The notes below the pieces were generated by a model. The model was given only the letters and a program-made list of their open reading frames with translations. It was not told the origin of the DNA and ran no database searches. DNA of 64,000 bases from Cryobacterium inferilacus (GTDB lineage: Bacteria; Actinomycetota; Actinomycetes; Actinomycetales; Microbacteriaceae). Each line of letters starts with the position of its first letter. Positions within the stretch are counted from its first letter, which is position 1. Below, piece after piece: positions 1 to 9,180 of this stretch. Both the position numbers and the translations under genes were made by a program. The stretch covers positions 1-64,000 of the forward strand of contig NZ_JAIEUL010000005.1 of assembly GCF_019599185.1 (NCBI RefSeq). Reading direction: 5' to 3'.

Positions 1-246
1 ACTCCTCGATCGGGCATGTCACGCCAGTGGAGTTCGAGATGCAATACTCGTCACAGGCCGCTGAGATCCAACTCGCCCGTGTCCACTCTCCGGGGTCAAG
101 GCCAATCCTCTTCTCCGAGTTGTACGAAGCCGAGAAGTAATTCCACGACCAGGCCACGCCTGACACGTCAGAGGGTCGATCGCCAATTGATACAGACCAT
201 AGCGGGCCAGCTGAATTACACGATGGTGGCCTTGAGACTCTCAAAG

Positions 247-2367
247 TCAGCTGTTGGGATCCTGCGGCAGCGATGTCTCCATGGCGTTCGCCAGCGCTCG
301 CAAGCGTGAAGCTGCCGCGCTCACGTCACCGAGTGCGTATGTCGAGAACTTGACGTCGTCATGCTTGTGCATTTCTCGAATTGCTTCAGGGGCCGTGCGC
401 GCCACGTGCGAGAGCGCGTTGAGGACCTCTTCAAGGGTGGGATGAAGATCTGATTTTCTTCCGTCCCGAGACATGTCGCGGGCCGTTATCGAGTCGCCCG
501 TCTCCCTCTGTTCGTTGACGAGCTGAGACACCGCAAACGAAACGACAGAGAGTTCTCGCTGTCGCTGCTCGATTGCATGGGCAAGTTCGTCAAGTCCACC
601 GGGAACCTTGAAAAGGAGACCTGTCGTTTGCGGGCTCAAACCCAGCTCGACGGCAGCCTCAGTGATCTCTCCCAACCGCTGGGCGTCCACAAGCGCCCAA
701 CTTCTCTTGGCAGCCATGTTCTTGATAGTCTCGCCAGCGAATGATGGTCCTACGACGGCCGCGTAATTGGCCCGATTTTGGCTCAGGTGGGTCTCTAGCG
801 CCACGTCACTGATATCGGTATGGGTCACTTGGCCGTTTGATCGAGACTTAACTTCCACAATGGCAACCAGTTCATCGCCTGCCTGGTTCCGCCAGCTCAC
901 AACAACATCGGTATCACCCGATCCACTGATTGTTCTCGCATGGAACCCCATCGTGAGAAATGCGTCACGGACCGCAATCTCAAACGCCTTCCCTGAACCG
1001 AGACTCTGAGCGTGCGGCGCTTTTGAGAGTGTCACAAGTTGATCGGTGCGAGAATTCAGATCCGCGAGATCTCTCTGAGTTTGTTCGACCAACAGGACCT
1101 GTTCGGGGTCGTCTGTAGTCGGAGCTGAGGCGAGTGGCAACTCCTCAAGGAACGCTAGTCCGAGCGGGGTTGCCCGAAGGCTCCCATATCGCGGTTGCTC
1201 GACCAAGCCAACGTCTTCGAGAAATGATGCGATCCACCTGCTCTTGTCGACATTGAGACCGTACTTCGCCGATTCTAGATACATGTCGGCACGGGTGACG
1301 CCAGGCTTCACCGTACGAATCATTTCGCCAACAAAACGCATATTGCAATGGAGTATTCGGATGAAGTTGATATCTTCCTCCGATTCGATCCACGATCTAG
1401 CGGGAGTCGTGGCCTGATAAACGCCGAGTCCTATCTCGTGGAGGAGGCCGGACGCACGGAGAAAAGGCATCATCGAATCGACACTGCTGCGTTGCAGCGA
1501 GAAGGTGTCGGCGATAAAGCCAAGAAGCTCTTCGCGATCAGTCGGATCGAGTGCCGCGTTTACGATCGTTCTCAGGTTTTCAACTTTGTTGGGACTTGCC
1601 GCTGGGCTTGGCACCCAAATGTTGTAGGTACTCCGAGCCTCATGGAGATCATTGGTAGTCGAGAGTTGGCTGAGGAGAACCCCAATCTCCGGCGGTGCCT
1701 CGCTGAAGTCACGCACAGCAGTTGGACTCGTCACTAAGGCTTCCGGGCTAACGCTCACACAGCGGGAAAGGAGTGCCTCTCCAACTTCGGTCGTTTTCCA
1801 ACGCCGGCCACCGGCGCCTTCAACTAGTCCCAGTGCGTCGAGCCAATCGATACGATCACGAGTACCGCTGAGACTGGTCCAACCTGTTTCGTACAGACCG
1901 CGAAGATGGCTGTCGAGGTCCTCCACAGTGGAGGGCGCGTTAGAAACGAACGCGAGCGATTCCACAAAGAGCCTAAAACGGCTTGCTAAGGCGGCCCCTA
2001 ACGCTTCAGGCACAGGACTCGTCCGAAAATTGTGACCGGACGGAGTTAGATCGAGTCCGCCCCGCGCAGCTTGTGCGAAACCTATGCTCTTGAGAAAACT
2101 TCCGTATTCGCGCCATGTTGACGTCACTGCCGAGGGAGCCGCACCCACCTTGCGTGTCGCGACATCAAAAAACTCCGCAGGCACATCGGGTCTTGAATCC
2201 AGGACTTGCGCTTTGCCGGCTGCGATCTGCTCAACGAGTTCGACGACTAGTGCAAACCACACTCGCTTGCCCCCACGTAGCGAAGGCAGAGAGTTCGTTT
2301 GTCTCCGCCACAGCGCCCTCTGCTCGGCCATCTCTTGCGACGGGTCAGTTACGGTTGTAGACGCCAT
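247..2367 (-). CDS. Large PD-(D/E)XK nuclease with repeated winged-helix-like modules
   Basis: The protein is about 706 residues from the ATG at 2367; a TTG further upstream (2499) would add 44 residues. The C-terminal part has a restriction-endonuclease-like core: FE at about 462-463, a GDTD motif with D487, and the EVK motif with E505 and K507, matching the E...D...ExK pattern of Mrr-type and related PD-(D/E)XK nucleases. The first 410 residues contain four similar segments at about 89-110, 175-199, 301-326 and 381-408, each a hydrophobic 'FL..GL' helix followed by a short hairpin and a 'T..G' turn, which looks like tandem winged helices. It is cargo of the tRNA-Gln element and has lower GC than the core genes. 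A defence or element-maintenance role is inferred; the substrate is unknown. Confidence 0.75.
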   Translation of the reverse strand: MASTTVTDPSQEMAEQRALWRRQTNSLPSLRGGKRVWFALVVELVEQIAAGKAQVLDSRPDVPAEFFDVATRKVGAAPSAVTSTWREYGSFLKSIGFAQAARGGLDLTPSGHNFRTSPVPEALGAALASRFRLFVESLAFVSNAPSTVEDLDSHLRGLYETGWTSLSGTRDRIDWLDALGLVEGAGGRRWKTTEVGEALLSRCVSVSPEALVTSPTAVRDFSEAPPEIGVLLSQLSTTNDLHEARSTYNIWVPSPAASPNKVENLRTIVNAALDPTDREELLGFIADTFSLQRSSVDSMMPFLRASGLLHEIGLGVYQATTPARSWIESEEDINFIRILHCNMRFVGEMIRTVKPGVTRADMYLESAKYGLNVDKSRWIASFLEDVGLVEQPRYGSLRATPLGLAFLEELPLASAPTTDDPEQVLLVEQTQRDLADLNSRTDQLVTLSKAPHAQSLGSGKAFEIAVRDAFLTMGFHARTISGSGDTDVVVSWRNQAGDELVAIVEVKSRSNGQVTHTDISDVALETHLSQNRANYAAVVGPSFAGETIKNMAAKRSWALVDAQRLGEITEAAVELGLSPQTTGLLFKVPGGLDELAHAIEQRQRELSVVSFAVSQLVNEQRETGDSITARDMSRDGRKSDLHPTLEEVLNALSHVARTAPEAIREMHKHDDVKFSTYALGDVSAAASRLRALANAMETSLPQDPNS

Positions 2368-2540
2368 ATCTGGAGTATATGGGGCCTTCTGATTGCTTAT
2401 CCAGACTTTCCCACTTGTGTTTGGCCCCATCTGGAATCCAAGCTGCGGCAATTCCTTCTGACACCCATTTGATACACCTTGTTCGCGGGTGATTACCAAT
2501 GACGCCGGAGTTACCTGGCACGCGTTGTGAGTGTTGTTGT

Positions 2541-3746
2541 TCAGCCACCCAGCACGTCATCAAGAATCTCTGCGGTCACGATGTCTACCTGGTCAGCTGT
2601 GACCACGTAGCTGTTTCGCGTGGTTTGCTCGTTCGCGTGGCCTAGGAGTCGAGACGCCAAGGTGATACCTGCCGCACGCTCGACGAGTGTCGCGGCCGTA
2701 CGTCGGTAGATGTGGGTGGTGTACTCGTCGACGTCGACTCCCATCTTCACCAGCTGCGCGCGCTCGTCGGCAATGAATGAGCGCAGCAGGCGCTCATAGT
2801 TACTGACGCTGAGTGCACGGCCGGTCTTAGTTGGGAATAGTGAAGCATCCGGGTCTGGTTCAGCGAGTGCCAGCCGTCGGCGCACAGCGGCTGCCGCCAT
2901 CGATGGCAGGGCGATGCTGCGTCGCTGTCGGGAGCGCTTGGGTGTGTCCTTCCGGTGGATTCCTTCAGCTTTTGTGCTGACGATGGTGCCGTTGACGACG
3001 AGGGTTGGTGGTCGGGTTGTCATGTCCACGTCGCAGCGGCGCAGGCCGAGGCATTCTCCGATTCGGATTGAGGTGCCCAGCATGATTTCCATGCCGTCGA
3101 TCAGAATGCGGTAGTTGGGTCTGGGACCGTCCGCGCGCGTGACTCGCCAATCCTGCATGAGCTCACGAATGCCGTTGAGTTGCTCCGTGGTGAGCGTGGA
3201 CTCCTTCTTCGGGGCTGTCGGCAGACGCTGCACGTCACGCACCGGGTTGCTTGGCAGCGCGTCGTCGCGGACGGCGTAGCCGCAGATGAGGCTCAGCACG
3301 GCGCGGGCGTGGCGTGCTTTGGAGATGGATTCTTCCTCGAGTATTTTTTGGAGGATGCGGTCACACCGACCGACAGTGAGTCGCTCGAGCTTGATCCCTC
3401 CGCAGCGGGGCAAAATGATGAGGCGCGCGGTTGTCTCATACGATTCGTACGTGGAATACGTCAGGCTGCCCGTCTTCGCGCGGGCGGCTATTTGAGAGAG
3501 CCAGAGTTCCACCACTTGGTTAACGGTGTTCTTGGACGAGAGAGCGCCGGTGCCGCCGGTACCGATCACCGCTGCCTGCCGCCGAACGTCTGCGCGCGCG
3601 TTCTCGTCAGTGTGAGCAACCGCGGACAGACGATGCAGGACTCCGCCGTCGTCTCGGAGGGAAGCGCGGGCTCGGTACCGGCCGTTTGGCAGGACTCCCA
3701 CAGTTATGGTGCCCAGCACGCCGGCAGCGATCTGTGGCCTAGCCAT
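2541..3746 (-). CDS. int: Tyrosine-type site-specific recombinase (integrase)
   Basis: This is a phage-type integrase of about 401 residues that would catalyse integration and excision of the element at the tRNA-Gln gene. The tyrosine-recombinase residues are visible: R228 in SIRIGE, the H345-x-x-R348 pair in HIYRR, H370 in LLGH and the nucleophile Y380 in NSY. The N-terminal part resembles the arm-binding and core-binding (SAM-like) domains. The ATG at 3746 was chosen because the protein family begins near there and because it overlaps the stop of the excisionase-like gene by 8 bp, suggesting translational coupling. A longer open frame to 3890 would run through that gene and is not credible. 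Confidence 0.92.
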   Translation of the reverse strand: MARPQIAAGVLGTITVGVLPNGRYRARASLRDDGGVLHRLSAVAHTDENARADVRRQAAVIGTGGTGALSSKNTVNQVVELWLSQIAARAKTGSLTYSTYESYETTARLIILPRCGGIKLERLTVGRCDRILQKILEEESISKARHARAVLSLICGYAVRDDALPSNPVRDVQRLPTAPKKESTLTTEQLNGIRELMQDWRVTRADGPRPNYRILIDGMEIMLGTSIRIGECLGLRRCDVDMTTRPPTLVVNGTIVSTKAEGIHRKDTPKRSRQRRSIALPSMAAAAVRRRLALAEPDPDASLFPTKTGRALSVSNYERLLRSFIADERAQLVKMGVDVDEYTTHIYRRTAATLVERAAGITLASRLLGHANEQTTRNSYVVTADQVDIVTAEILDDVLGG

Positions 3747-3933
3747 GCCGGTGCTCCTGAGCCCAGGCGAGCACGTCCTGAACGTCGTAGCGTACGTGCC
3801 GGCCGAGCTTGAGGAACGGCGGCCCCGTGTGGGTGAGGCGCCAGTCTTCCAATGTGCGCTCGGGTAGCCGGAGCATTTCGGCGAGTTCACGCTGGGTGAG
3901 AAACGTCGGAGTGATCTGTGTCGTCGCGTCCAT
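3739..3933 (-). CDS. xis: Excisionase-like MerR/HTH_17 DNA-binding protein
   Basis: This small protein of about 64 residues carries a helix-turn-helix of the excisionase type: a TQRELAEML recognition region, PERTLEDWR, then a GRHVRYDVQDVLAW wing. Proteins of this class bind near attachment sites and favour excision. It is encoded directly upstream of the integrase and overlaps its start by 8 bp. The start at 3933 (ATG) gives the normal family length; the open frame continues further upstream but without family similarity. It is the first gene after the tRNA-Gln 3' end, and repeated sequence motifs lie in its upstream gap. Confidence 0.85.
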   Translation of the reverse strand: MDATTQITPTFLTQRELAEMLRLPERTLEDWRLTHTGPPFLKLGRHVRYDVQDVLAWAQEHRHG

Positions 3934-4009
3934 ACCCAGAAGGTGTGCGGGGCCTTTCGTGACTGTTCCGACTATGCCGGGACGGGTCCGTATCAGTCCG
4001 GGCGATAAG

Positions 4010-4058
4010 TGGTCACAGTGACCCTGCAATGGGGTTTCTGGTCCATTTCTGGTCACAG
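4010..4058. promoter_or_regulatory. Repeated TGGTCACAG motifs next to the attachment site
   Basis: TGGTCACAG occurs at 4010-4018 and again at 4050-4058, exactly 40 bp apart, with a partial copy TGGTC at 4039-4043. The first copy is part of a perfect palindrome, GGTCACAGTGACC, at 4011-4023. They lie between the excisionase-like start and the tRNA 3' end. Arm-type sites for the integrase or excisionase, or an operator for the int operon, are the obvious possibilities; the role is inferred. Confidence 0.45.
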
Positions 4059-4129
4059 CGGCCAATTTGGGCCTGATCGGGAGGACGGGCGATGGGCTGT
4101 TTCGCCGCGGAATCCTGCGCCTGTTACTG

Positions 4130-4201
4130 CTGGGGTACCTGGACTCGAACCAAGAACAAATGAACCAGAATCATCCGTGTTGCCAATTACACCATACCCC
4201 A
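4130..4201 (-). tRNA. trnQ: tRNA-Gln (anticodon CTG)
   Basis: The minus strand folds as a complete 72-nt tRNA. The acceptor arm pairs TGGGGTA (5' end at 4201) with TACCCCA, the anticodon stem is GATGA/TCATT with loop TTCTGGT, and the T-arm contains GGTTCGAGTCC. The anticodon CTG reads CAG codons. The CCA end is not encoded (GCA follows). The gene borders an integrative element on its 3' side and lies close to gltX. In bacteria lacking glutaminyl-tRNA synthetase, GltX mischarges this tRNA for correction by GatCAB. Confidence 0.97.
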
Positions 4202-4236
4202 ATGGCGTAGTCCGAGAACCGCGCCGAAAAGTAACT

Positions 4237-5301
4237 CTAGCCCACTTCGGTACGGGCCGCCAAATTGAGCGGAGGGTGTGTCGCAAGTGGGCCGAGCAGC
4301 TCCCGGTTGATCGCCACAGCGGCGCGCGCGCCTTCACCGGCGGAGACGAGCAATTGCTCCGGGCCGGGCGGGGTGGTGTCGCCCGCGGCGTAGAGACCGG
4401 GCACCGAGGTGCGGCCCTGCGGGTCGACGACGATGAGGCCGTACGCATCCGTGGCCGGGGTGAGCGCGGCCACAAAGGTCGCGGCCGCCTCGTACCGGGG
4501 GCGCACGAAACCGCCCGCCCTGGCCACGAACTCGCCGTCGGCGACCTGGATGCCGGTCATGGCGCCGCGCTCCCCCACCACGTCGGTGAGGGGGCGCCGG
4601 TCGACGCGGATGCCCCGCGCGGCCAGAGACGCCTCGTCGGCGTCGCTGACCTGGGCGATGCCGTTGGTGAAGACAATCAAATCATCGGTCCACTGCGAGA
4701 TGAGCAGCGCGTGTTCGGCCAGGTCGTCGGTCTCGCCGATCAGGGCGAGGGCGCGGTCGGCCTCTTCATAACCGTCGCAGCCGATGCAGCTGTGCAGGTT
4801 GGTGCCATACCAGGCGCGGATGCTCGGCAGCGCCGGCAGCGTCTCGGCCAGGCCCGTGGCGATGAGAACGGTGCGGGCGGTGACCACGCGGTTCTTCTCG
4901 CCGCGCATGCCCTTGGTGGACACGGTGAACCGGGCCGCGGTGGCGTCGGCGAGGTCGGCACCGGGCAACTGCTCGACCGTGCGCACCAGACCCATGTGGA
5001 ACTCCGCGGCCGGGTAGGCCTCGTACTCCTCGCGGCCGATCCGGCGCAGCTCCAGCGGAGGCACGCCGTCGCGGGTGATGAACCCGTGCGAGCGCAGGGT
5101 GGCGGAGTGCCGGGGCCGGTTGCTGTCGATCATCAGGGTGCGCCGGCGGGCACGCACGAGGTTGAGCCCCGCGGCGAGCCCGGCCGGTCCGGCGCCGATG
5201 ATGACGACGTCGTACGGCGCCTCAACGCTCGCGACACCGGCGGCCGTGCCCGCAGCGGAATCGCTGCCGACTCCGGCGCTCAGTGAACCACCGGACGTCA
5301 T
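4237..5301 (-). CDS. Thioredoxin-reductase-like FAD/NAD(P)-dependent oxidoreductase
   Basis: The protein of about 354 residues belongs to the pyridine nucleotide-disulfide oxidoreductase class II family. An FAD-binding glycine motif [12 protein letters not shown] begins near residue 35, and a redox-active CIGC pair (C172, C175) sits where thioredoxin reductases carry CATC. The C-terminal ASGD-like motif appears as YAAGDTT. It probably reduces a thioredoxin or small thiol partner, but lone proteins of this type can have other disulfide substrates. The first 25 residues are a low-complexity extension. Its ATG overlaps the gltX stop (ATGA, 5298-5301), so the two are translated as one unit. Confidence 0.85.
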   Translation of the reverse strand: MTSGGSLSAGVGSDSAAGTAAGVASVEAPYDVVIIGAGPAGLAAGLNLVRARRRTLMIDSNRPRHSATLRSHGFITRDGVPPLELRRIGREEYEAYPAAEFHMGLVRTVEQLPGADLADATAARFTVSTKGMRGEKNRVVTARTVLIATGLAETLPALPSIRAWYGTNLHSCIGCDGYEEADRALALIGETDDLAEHALLISQWTDDLIVFTNGIAQVSDADEASLAARGIRVDRRPLTDVVGERGAMTGIQVADGEFVARAGGFVRPRYEAAATFVAALTPATDAYGLIVVDPQGRTSVPGLYAAGDTTPPGPEQLLVSAGEGARAAVAINRELLGPLATHPPLNLAARTEVG

Positions 5302-6818
5302 GACACCAGGGTCGCCGAGAGCCGATCCAGGCGGGCCAGCGAGTCGGCCCGGCCGAGAATCTCCATGGACTCGAACAGCGGCGGCGAGATCTTGCGGCCC
5401 GACACGGCCACGCGCAGCGGGCCGAACGCGACCCGCGGCTTGAGGCCGAGTCCGTCGATCAGGGTCTCGGTGAGGGTGGTGTGCACCCGCTCGTGGGTCC
5501 ATTCCGCTTCGGGAATACTGCGGAGCGCATCCGTGGAGGCCGTGAGGATCTCGGCGGCGTTCTGCGGAAGCGACTTGAGCGCATCCGCCTGGTGCTCGAG
5601 CTTGTCGGCGCTCTCGAACAGGAAGCCGAGCATGTCGGGCGTCTCGCCGAGCAGGGCGATGCGCTCCTGCACGAGCGGGGCGGCTGCCGTGAGGATGGCC
5701 TGTTCATCGTCACTGAGCGGTTCGGTGAGAATGCCGGCGGTCACCAGGTACGGCACCACGCGGGCGGCGAAGTCGGCCGGCTCGAGGAGGCGGATGTGGT
5801 CGCCGTTCAGCGATTCGGCCTTCTTGAGGTCGAAGCGAGCCGGGTTGGGGTTCACGTCCACCACGTCGAAGGCGGCGATCATTTCCTCGATCGAGAAGAC
5901 ATCGCGGTCGTGCGTGAGCGACCAGCCCAGCAGGGAGAGGTAGTTCACGAGGCCCTCGGGAATGAAGCCGCGCTCGCGGTGCAGGAACAGGTTCGACTCG
6001 GGGTCGCGCTTGGAGAGCTTCTTGTTCTTCTCCCCCATCACGTAGGGCAGGTGGCCGAAGCGCGGCACGAAGGTGGTGATGCCGATGTCGATGAGCGCGT
6101 GGTACAGCGCGATCTGGCGGGGCGTGGAGGAGAGCAGGTCTTCGCCGCGCAGCACGTGGGTGACGCCCATGAGCGCGTCGTCGACGGGGTTCACGAACGG
6201 GTAGAGCGGATGCCCGTTGGGCCGAACCACGACGAAGTCGCTGAACGAACCGGCCGGGAAGGTGATCTCGCCACGCACCAGGTCGTCGAAGGAAAGCTCG
6301 GTGTCTGGCACCTTGAGGCGCAGCGCGGGCTCGCGGCCCTCGGCCCGGAAGGCGGCCTTCTGCTCGTCGGTGAGGTCGCGCTCGTAGTTGTCGTAGCCGA
6401 GCTTGGCGTCGCGGCCGAGCTTGATGTTGCGTTCGGCGATCTCCTCACCGGTGGCGAAGCTCTCGTAGATGTGACCGGACTCGATCAGCTTGTTGATCAC
6501 GTCACGGTAGATGTCGTAGCGCTGGGACTGGCGGTACGGCTCGTTCGGGCCGCCGGCCTCGACGCCCTCGTCCCAGTCCAGACGCAGCCAGCGCATGGCG
6601 TCGAGCAGCTGGGTGAAGCTCTCCTCGCTGTCGCGGGCGGCATCGGTGTCCTCGACACGGAAGATGAACTTACCCCCGTTGTGCCGGGCGTAGGCCCAGT
6701 TGAACAGGGCCGTGCGGATGAGGCCGACGTGCGGCGTTCCGGTGGGCGAAGGGCAGAACCGCACGCGCACGTCAGTGCCGGTTGCGGTCGAGAACGGGTG
6801 CGCTGTTGTAGTAGACAT
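5298..6818 (-). CDS. gltX: Glutamyl-tRNA synthetase
   Basis: This class I synthetase of 506 residues attaches glutamate to tRNA-Glu and, in organisms without GlnRS, also to tRNA-Gln as the first step of the GatCAB route. The HIGH signature is present as HVGL at residues 30-33, and the KMSKS loop as KLSKR at 267-271. The length is normal. The start is the ATG at 6818, just 7 bp after the end of the upstream LysR gene. A tRNA-Gln gene lies about 1.1 kb downstream, a fitting neighbour if this enzyme is non-discriminating, although that property cannot be read from the sequence alone. Confidence 0.97.
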   Translation of the reverse strand: MSTTTAHPFSTATGTDVRVRFCPSPTGTPHVGLIRTALFNWAYARHNGGKFIFRVEDTDAARDSEESFTQLLDAMRWLRLDWDEGVEAGGPNEPYRQSQRYDIYRDVINKLIESGHIYESFATGEEIAERNIKLGRDAKLGYDNYERDLTDEQKAAFRAEGREPALRLKVPDTELSFDDLVRGEITFPAGSFSDFVVVRPNGHPLYPFVNPVDDALMGVTHVLRGEDLLSSTPRQIALYHALIDIGITTFVPRFGHLPYVMGEKNKKLSKRDPESNLFLHRERGFIPEGLVNYLSLLGWSLTHDRDVFSIEEMIAAFDVVDVNPNPARFDLKKAESLNGDHIRLLEPADFAARVVPYLVTAGILTEPLSDDEQAILTAAAPLVQERIALLGETPDMLGFLFESADKLEHQADALKSLPQNAAEILTASTDALRSIPEAEWTHERVHTTLTETLIDGLGLKPRVAFGPLRVAVSGRKISPPLFESMEILGRADSLARLDRLSATLVS

Positions 6819-6825
6819 ACTGCTG

Positions 6826-7827
6826 TCATCTTACCGACGGCGCGCCGAGCGCGGCGTGTGCGGACTGCGCCGCCGGGGCGTGCAGTGACCATGGCGACGC
6901 ATCGATCTCCGCGATCGCGCGGATGGTGGCGGCCACCGCCGGCACCGTGTCGGCGCCGATCGTGCCGACGAGGTGAATCGTGCGGAAGTCGCCACCCGCG
7001 GTGGACCGGGCGACGATGCCGGCCGGCAGCGGCGACGCGGCGATCGCCAGTGCCGGAACGAGGGCCACGCCGAGGCCAGCGGCGACCAGGCCGAACACGG
7101 CCACGACGTTGTCGGTCTCGTACGAGACGCTCGGGCTGAAGCCACTGCGGCCGGCGAGGTCGAGCAGGTGCGAGCGACAGCGCGGGCAGCCGCCGATCCA
7201 CTGGTCGGCCGCCAGCAGGGCCAGGTCGATCCGGTCCTGCCCGGCGAGCGGATGCTCGCGAGGCACGACCACGAACATCTCGTCGCGCCAGAGCGGCACG
7301 ACGGTGAGACCCTGCGCGCTCTGCCGGTGCGGGTCGGCCTGGTCGCCGGTGTAGCTGAAGGTGAGGGCGAGGTCGGCGGCCTGGTCGCGCACGGCGCGCA
7401 CGGCCTCGGGAGGTTCCGCCTCGAGATAGCTCAGCTGCACGCCCGGGTGCCGCTGAGAGAGCCCACGGAGCAGGGTGGGGATGACCGTGGCCGACGCGGA
7501 GGGGAAGGCCGCGAGGGTGACCCGGCCGCTGCGGAGTCCCGCCAGGTCGCTGAGTTCGCCTGCCGCGGCATCCAGCGCCTGGGTCACGGTGGCGGCGTGC
7601 CGGACCAGGATGCGGCCGGCCTCGGTGAGCCGCACGCCGCGGCCGGCCTTGACCACCAGGGGCAAGCCAAGCCGGGCTTCGAGCCGCTTGAGGTGCTGAC
7701 TCACGGCCGGCTGGCTGTAGCCGAGGGAGCGAGCGGCCGCGGTGATCGAGCCGAGCTCGTTGATGCGCTGCACGATGCGCAGCGCATGAGAATCTACGTC
7801 GAGTGCACGGTTAATGGTGTCGGGCAT
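6826..7827 (-). CDS. LysR-family transcriptional regulator
   Basis: A 333-residue LysR-type regulator. The N-terminal winged helix-turn-helix is clear ([19 protein letters not shown]), followed by the linker helix and a periplasmic-binding-like effector domain from about residue 90. The ATG at 7827 is used; the open frame extends far upstream only because of high GC. It is divergent from the PLP-dependent enzyme at 7909, and a perfect palindrome with T-N11-A spacing lies between them, so it very likely controls that gene and itself. The effector is unknown; an amino acid or amine is an inference from the neighbour. Confidence 0.9.
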   Translation of the reverse strand: MPDTINRALDVDSHALRIVQRINELGSITAAARSLGYSQPAVSQHLKRLEARLGLPLVVKAGRGVRLTEAGRILVRHAATVTQALDAAAGELSDLAGLRSGRVTLAAFPSASATVIPTLLRGLSQRHPGVQLSYLEAEPPEAVRAVRDQAADLALTFSYTGDQADPHRQSAQGLTVVPLWRDEMFVVVPREHPLAGQDRIDLALLAADQWIGGCPRCRSHLLDLAGRSGFSPSVSYETDNVVAVFGLVAAGLGVALVPALAIAASPLPAGIVARSTAGGDFRTIHLVGTIGADTVPAVAATIRAIAEIDASPWSLHAPAAQSAHAALGAPSVR

Positions 7828-7834
7828 GACTGAA

Positions 7835-7853
7835 GCATAACGATTAGTTATGC
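7835..7853. promoter_or_regulatory. LysR-type operator palindrome
   Basis: The 19-bp sequence GCATAAC-GATTA-GTTATGC is a perfect 7-bp inverted repeat with a 5-bp spacer. It contains the LysR consensus T-N11-A (T7838, A7850). It sits 8 bp from the start of the LysR gene and about 56 bp from the divergent aminotransferase-like gene, the classical position of an autoregulatory LysR site. Confidence 0.75.
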
Positions 7854-7908
7854 GATTGATCGTGCACTGGGCATTGTCGAATGAATGCGGGGGCGGGACG
7901 CTGGAGAG

Positions 7909-9018
7909 ATGGCATCCTCCGCTTCGACTCCCGCATCCACGCAGACTCCCGCCGTCACGCAGACGCCCGCGCTGACCATGGCGGAGGCCAGGGCCGCGTA
8001 CTCCCCCTCGGCCACCCGATACCTGGCCGCCTGCACCGCCGGGCTGCCGACGCTCGACACGGTTCGCGCGCTGCACTCGGATGCCGACACCTGGAGACGC
8101 GGCGGGGCCTCTCCCGCGCACTACCAGGAGGAGATCGACCGGGCGCGGGCGCTGTACGCCGGCCTGGTCGGGGTCGCCAGCGACCGGGTGGCCATCGGGT
8201 CGCAGGCGTCGGTCATGGCCGCCGTGTTGGCCGCATCCGTGCCGGCCGGCCGGGAGGTGGTCTGCGTGGACGGGGACTTCACCTCGATGGTGTTCCCGTT
8301 CCTGCAGCAGGAGCACCGCGGCATCACCGTGCGACACGTGCCGGTGGGCGAGCTGGCCGCGACCGTGAGCGAGCGCACCTGGCTGGTCGCGTTCTCGCTC
8401 GTGCAGTCCGCCACCGGTGAGATCGCGGATGCGCCCGCCATCCGGGCCGCGGCCGCCGCGGTGGGTGCGTTCACGCTCTGCGACACCACCCAGGCCACGG
8501 GCTGGCTGCCGGTGAACGCGGCCGAGTTCGACGCCACCATCTGCCATGCCTACAAGTGGTTGGGCGCGCCCCGCGGTGCCGCTTTTCTCACCGTGCGGCC
8601 CGAGTTGGCCGAGCTGCTGCTCCCGGTGCAGGCAGGCTGGTTCGCGGGTGAGGACCCGTGGGCATCCTGCTACGGGCCCACCATGACCCTGGCCACGGAT
8701 GCGCGCCGCTTCGATGTGTCGCCGGCCTGGCCGGCCTGGGTGGGAGCCAGGGTGGCGCTGGAGTTCTTCAGCACGCTCGATGCGGCCGCGGTGCACGCGC
8801 ACGACACCGGCCTGGGCAATGCCCTGTGCGCCGGGCTCGGTCTCCCCCAGCGCGATCAGGCGATCATCACCTGGGCCGACCCTGCCGGCACAGACCTTGC
8901 CCGCCTCACCGCCGCCGGCATCACGGCGTCCGGCCGGGCGGGACGCGCCCGAGTCGCCTTCCACCTCTGGAATGACACCTCCGACGTGGCCGAGATCCTC
9001 AGCGCCCTCGCCCGTTAG
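7909..9018 (+). CDS. PLP-dependent aminotransferase class V / cysteine-desulfurase fold enzyme
   Basis: About 369 residues from the ATG at 7909, which has GGAG just upstream with very short spacing. The fold-type I PLP pattern of class V aminotransferases is visible: DTTQATGWLPV holds the cofactor aspartate, and HAYKWLGAPRGAAFL holds the Schiff-base lysine. Related proteins include cysteine desulfurases, kynureninases and isopenicillin epimerase-like enzymes. The N-terminus is rich in Thr/Pro/Ala and not conserved. No iron-sulfur assembly genes are nearby, so a housekeeping IscS role is unlikely. The divergent LysR regulator and the operator between them imply inducible expression. The substrate is not predictable from the sequence. 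Confidence 0.85.
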   Translation: MASSASTPASTQTPAVTQTPALTMAEARAAYSPSATRYLAACTAGLPTLDTVRALHSDADTWRRGGASPAHYQEEIDRARALYAGLVGVASDRVAIGSQASVMAAVLAASVPAGREVVCVDGDFTSMVFPFLQQEHRGITVRHVPVGELAATVSERTWLVAFSLVQSATGEIADAPAIRAAAAAVGAFTLCDTTQATGWLPVNAAEFDATICHAYKWLGAPRGAAFLTVRPELAELLLPVQAGWFAGEDPWASCYGPTMTLATDARRFDVSPAWPAWVGARVALEFFSTLDAAAVHAHDTGLGNALCAGLGLPQRDQAIITWADPAGTDLARLTAAGITASGRAGRARVAFHLWNDTSDVAEILSALAR

Positions 9019-9055
9019 CCCCACCCCGGTCTCGCCCACTCGCCCCCCTACCTTT

Positions 9056-9116
9056 CGCGAACTGTGACTTAAGCCCCGAAAACGCGCGAGTTACGGTGCT
9101 TTTCTCACGGTTCGCG
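9056..9116. repeat. 12-bp near-perfect inverted repeat
   Basis: CGCGAACTGTGA at 9056-9067 and TCACGGTTCGCG at 9105-9116 pair with one mismatch and enclose 37 bp. The element lies in the gap between the PLP enzyme and the DUF222 gene. It may be a weak terminator, an operator or a mobile mini-element; the sequence does not decide. Confidence 0.5.
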
Positions 9117-9180
9117 GATGCGTGGGTGGGGTGCGTCTGCGTGCGGCGTCAATGTCGGTGGTAGGTGAGACGATCTCACT

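Larger units (their letters stand above)
1..4131. mobile_element. End of an integrative element at tRNA-Gln
   Basis: A tyrosine recombinase and an excisionase-like protein lie immediately beyond the 3' end of the tRNA-Gln gene, the usual layout of an actinobacterial integrative element or prophage. Base composition supports this: the lines starting at 1321, 2341 and 3061 contain 24, 29 and 31 G+C per 60, whereas the line at 4381 in the neighbouring core gene contains 46. The cargo seen is one large nuclease gene. Positions 1-246 contain no gene I can support. No second copy of the tRNA 3' end was found in the window, so the other junction should lie left of position 1 and the extent is unknown. 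Confidence 0.7.

Noticed and set aside
1-246. Possible gene or second attachment site at the left edge
   Set aside because: Open frames are short without ribosome binding sites, and no stretch matches the tRNA-Gln 3' end.
5481-7139. Long open frame (about 550 codons) antisense to gltX
   Set aside because: It follows from GC-rich third positions of the real gene; the translation is low-complexity Arg/Gly/Val with no family resemblance.
7828-9039. N-terminal extension of the LysR protein into the divergent gene
   Set aside because: It would run antisense through the PLP enzyme; family similarity begins at the ATG at 7827.
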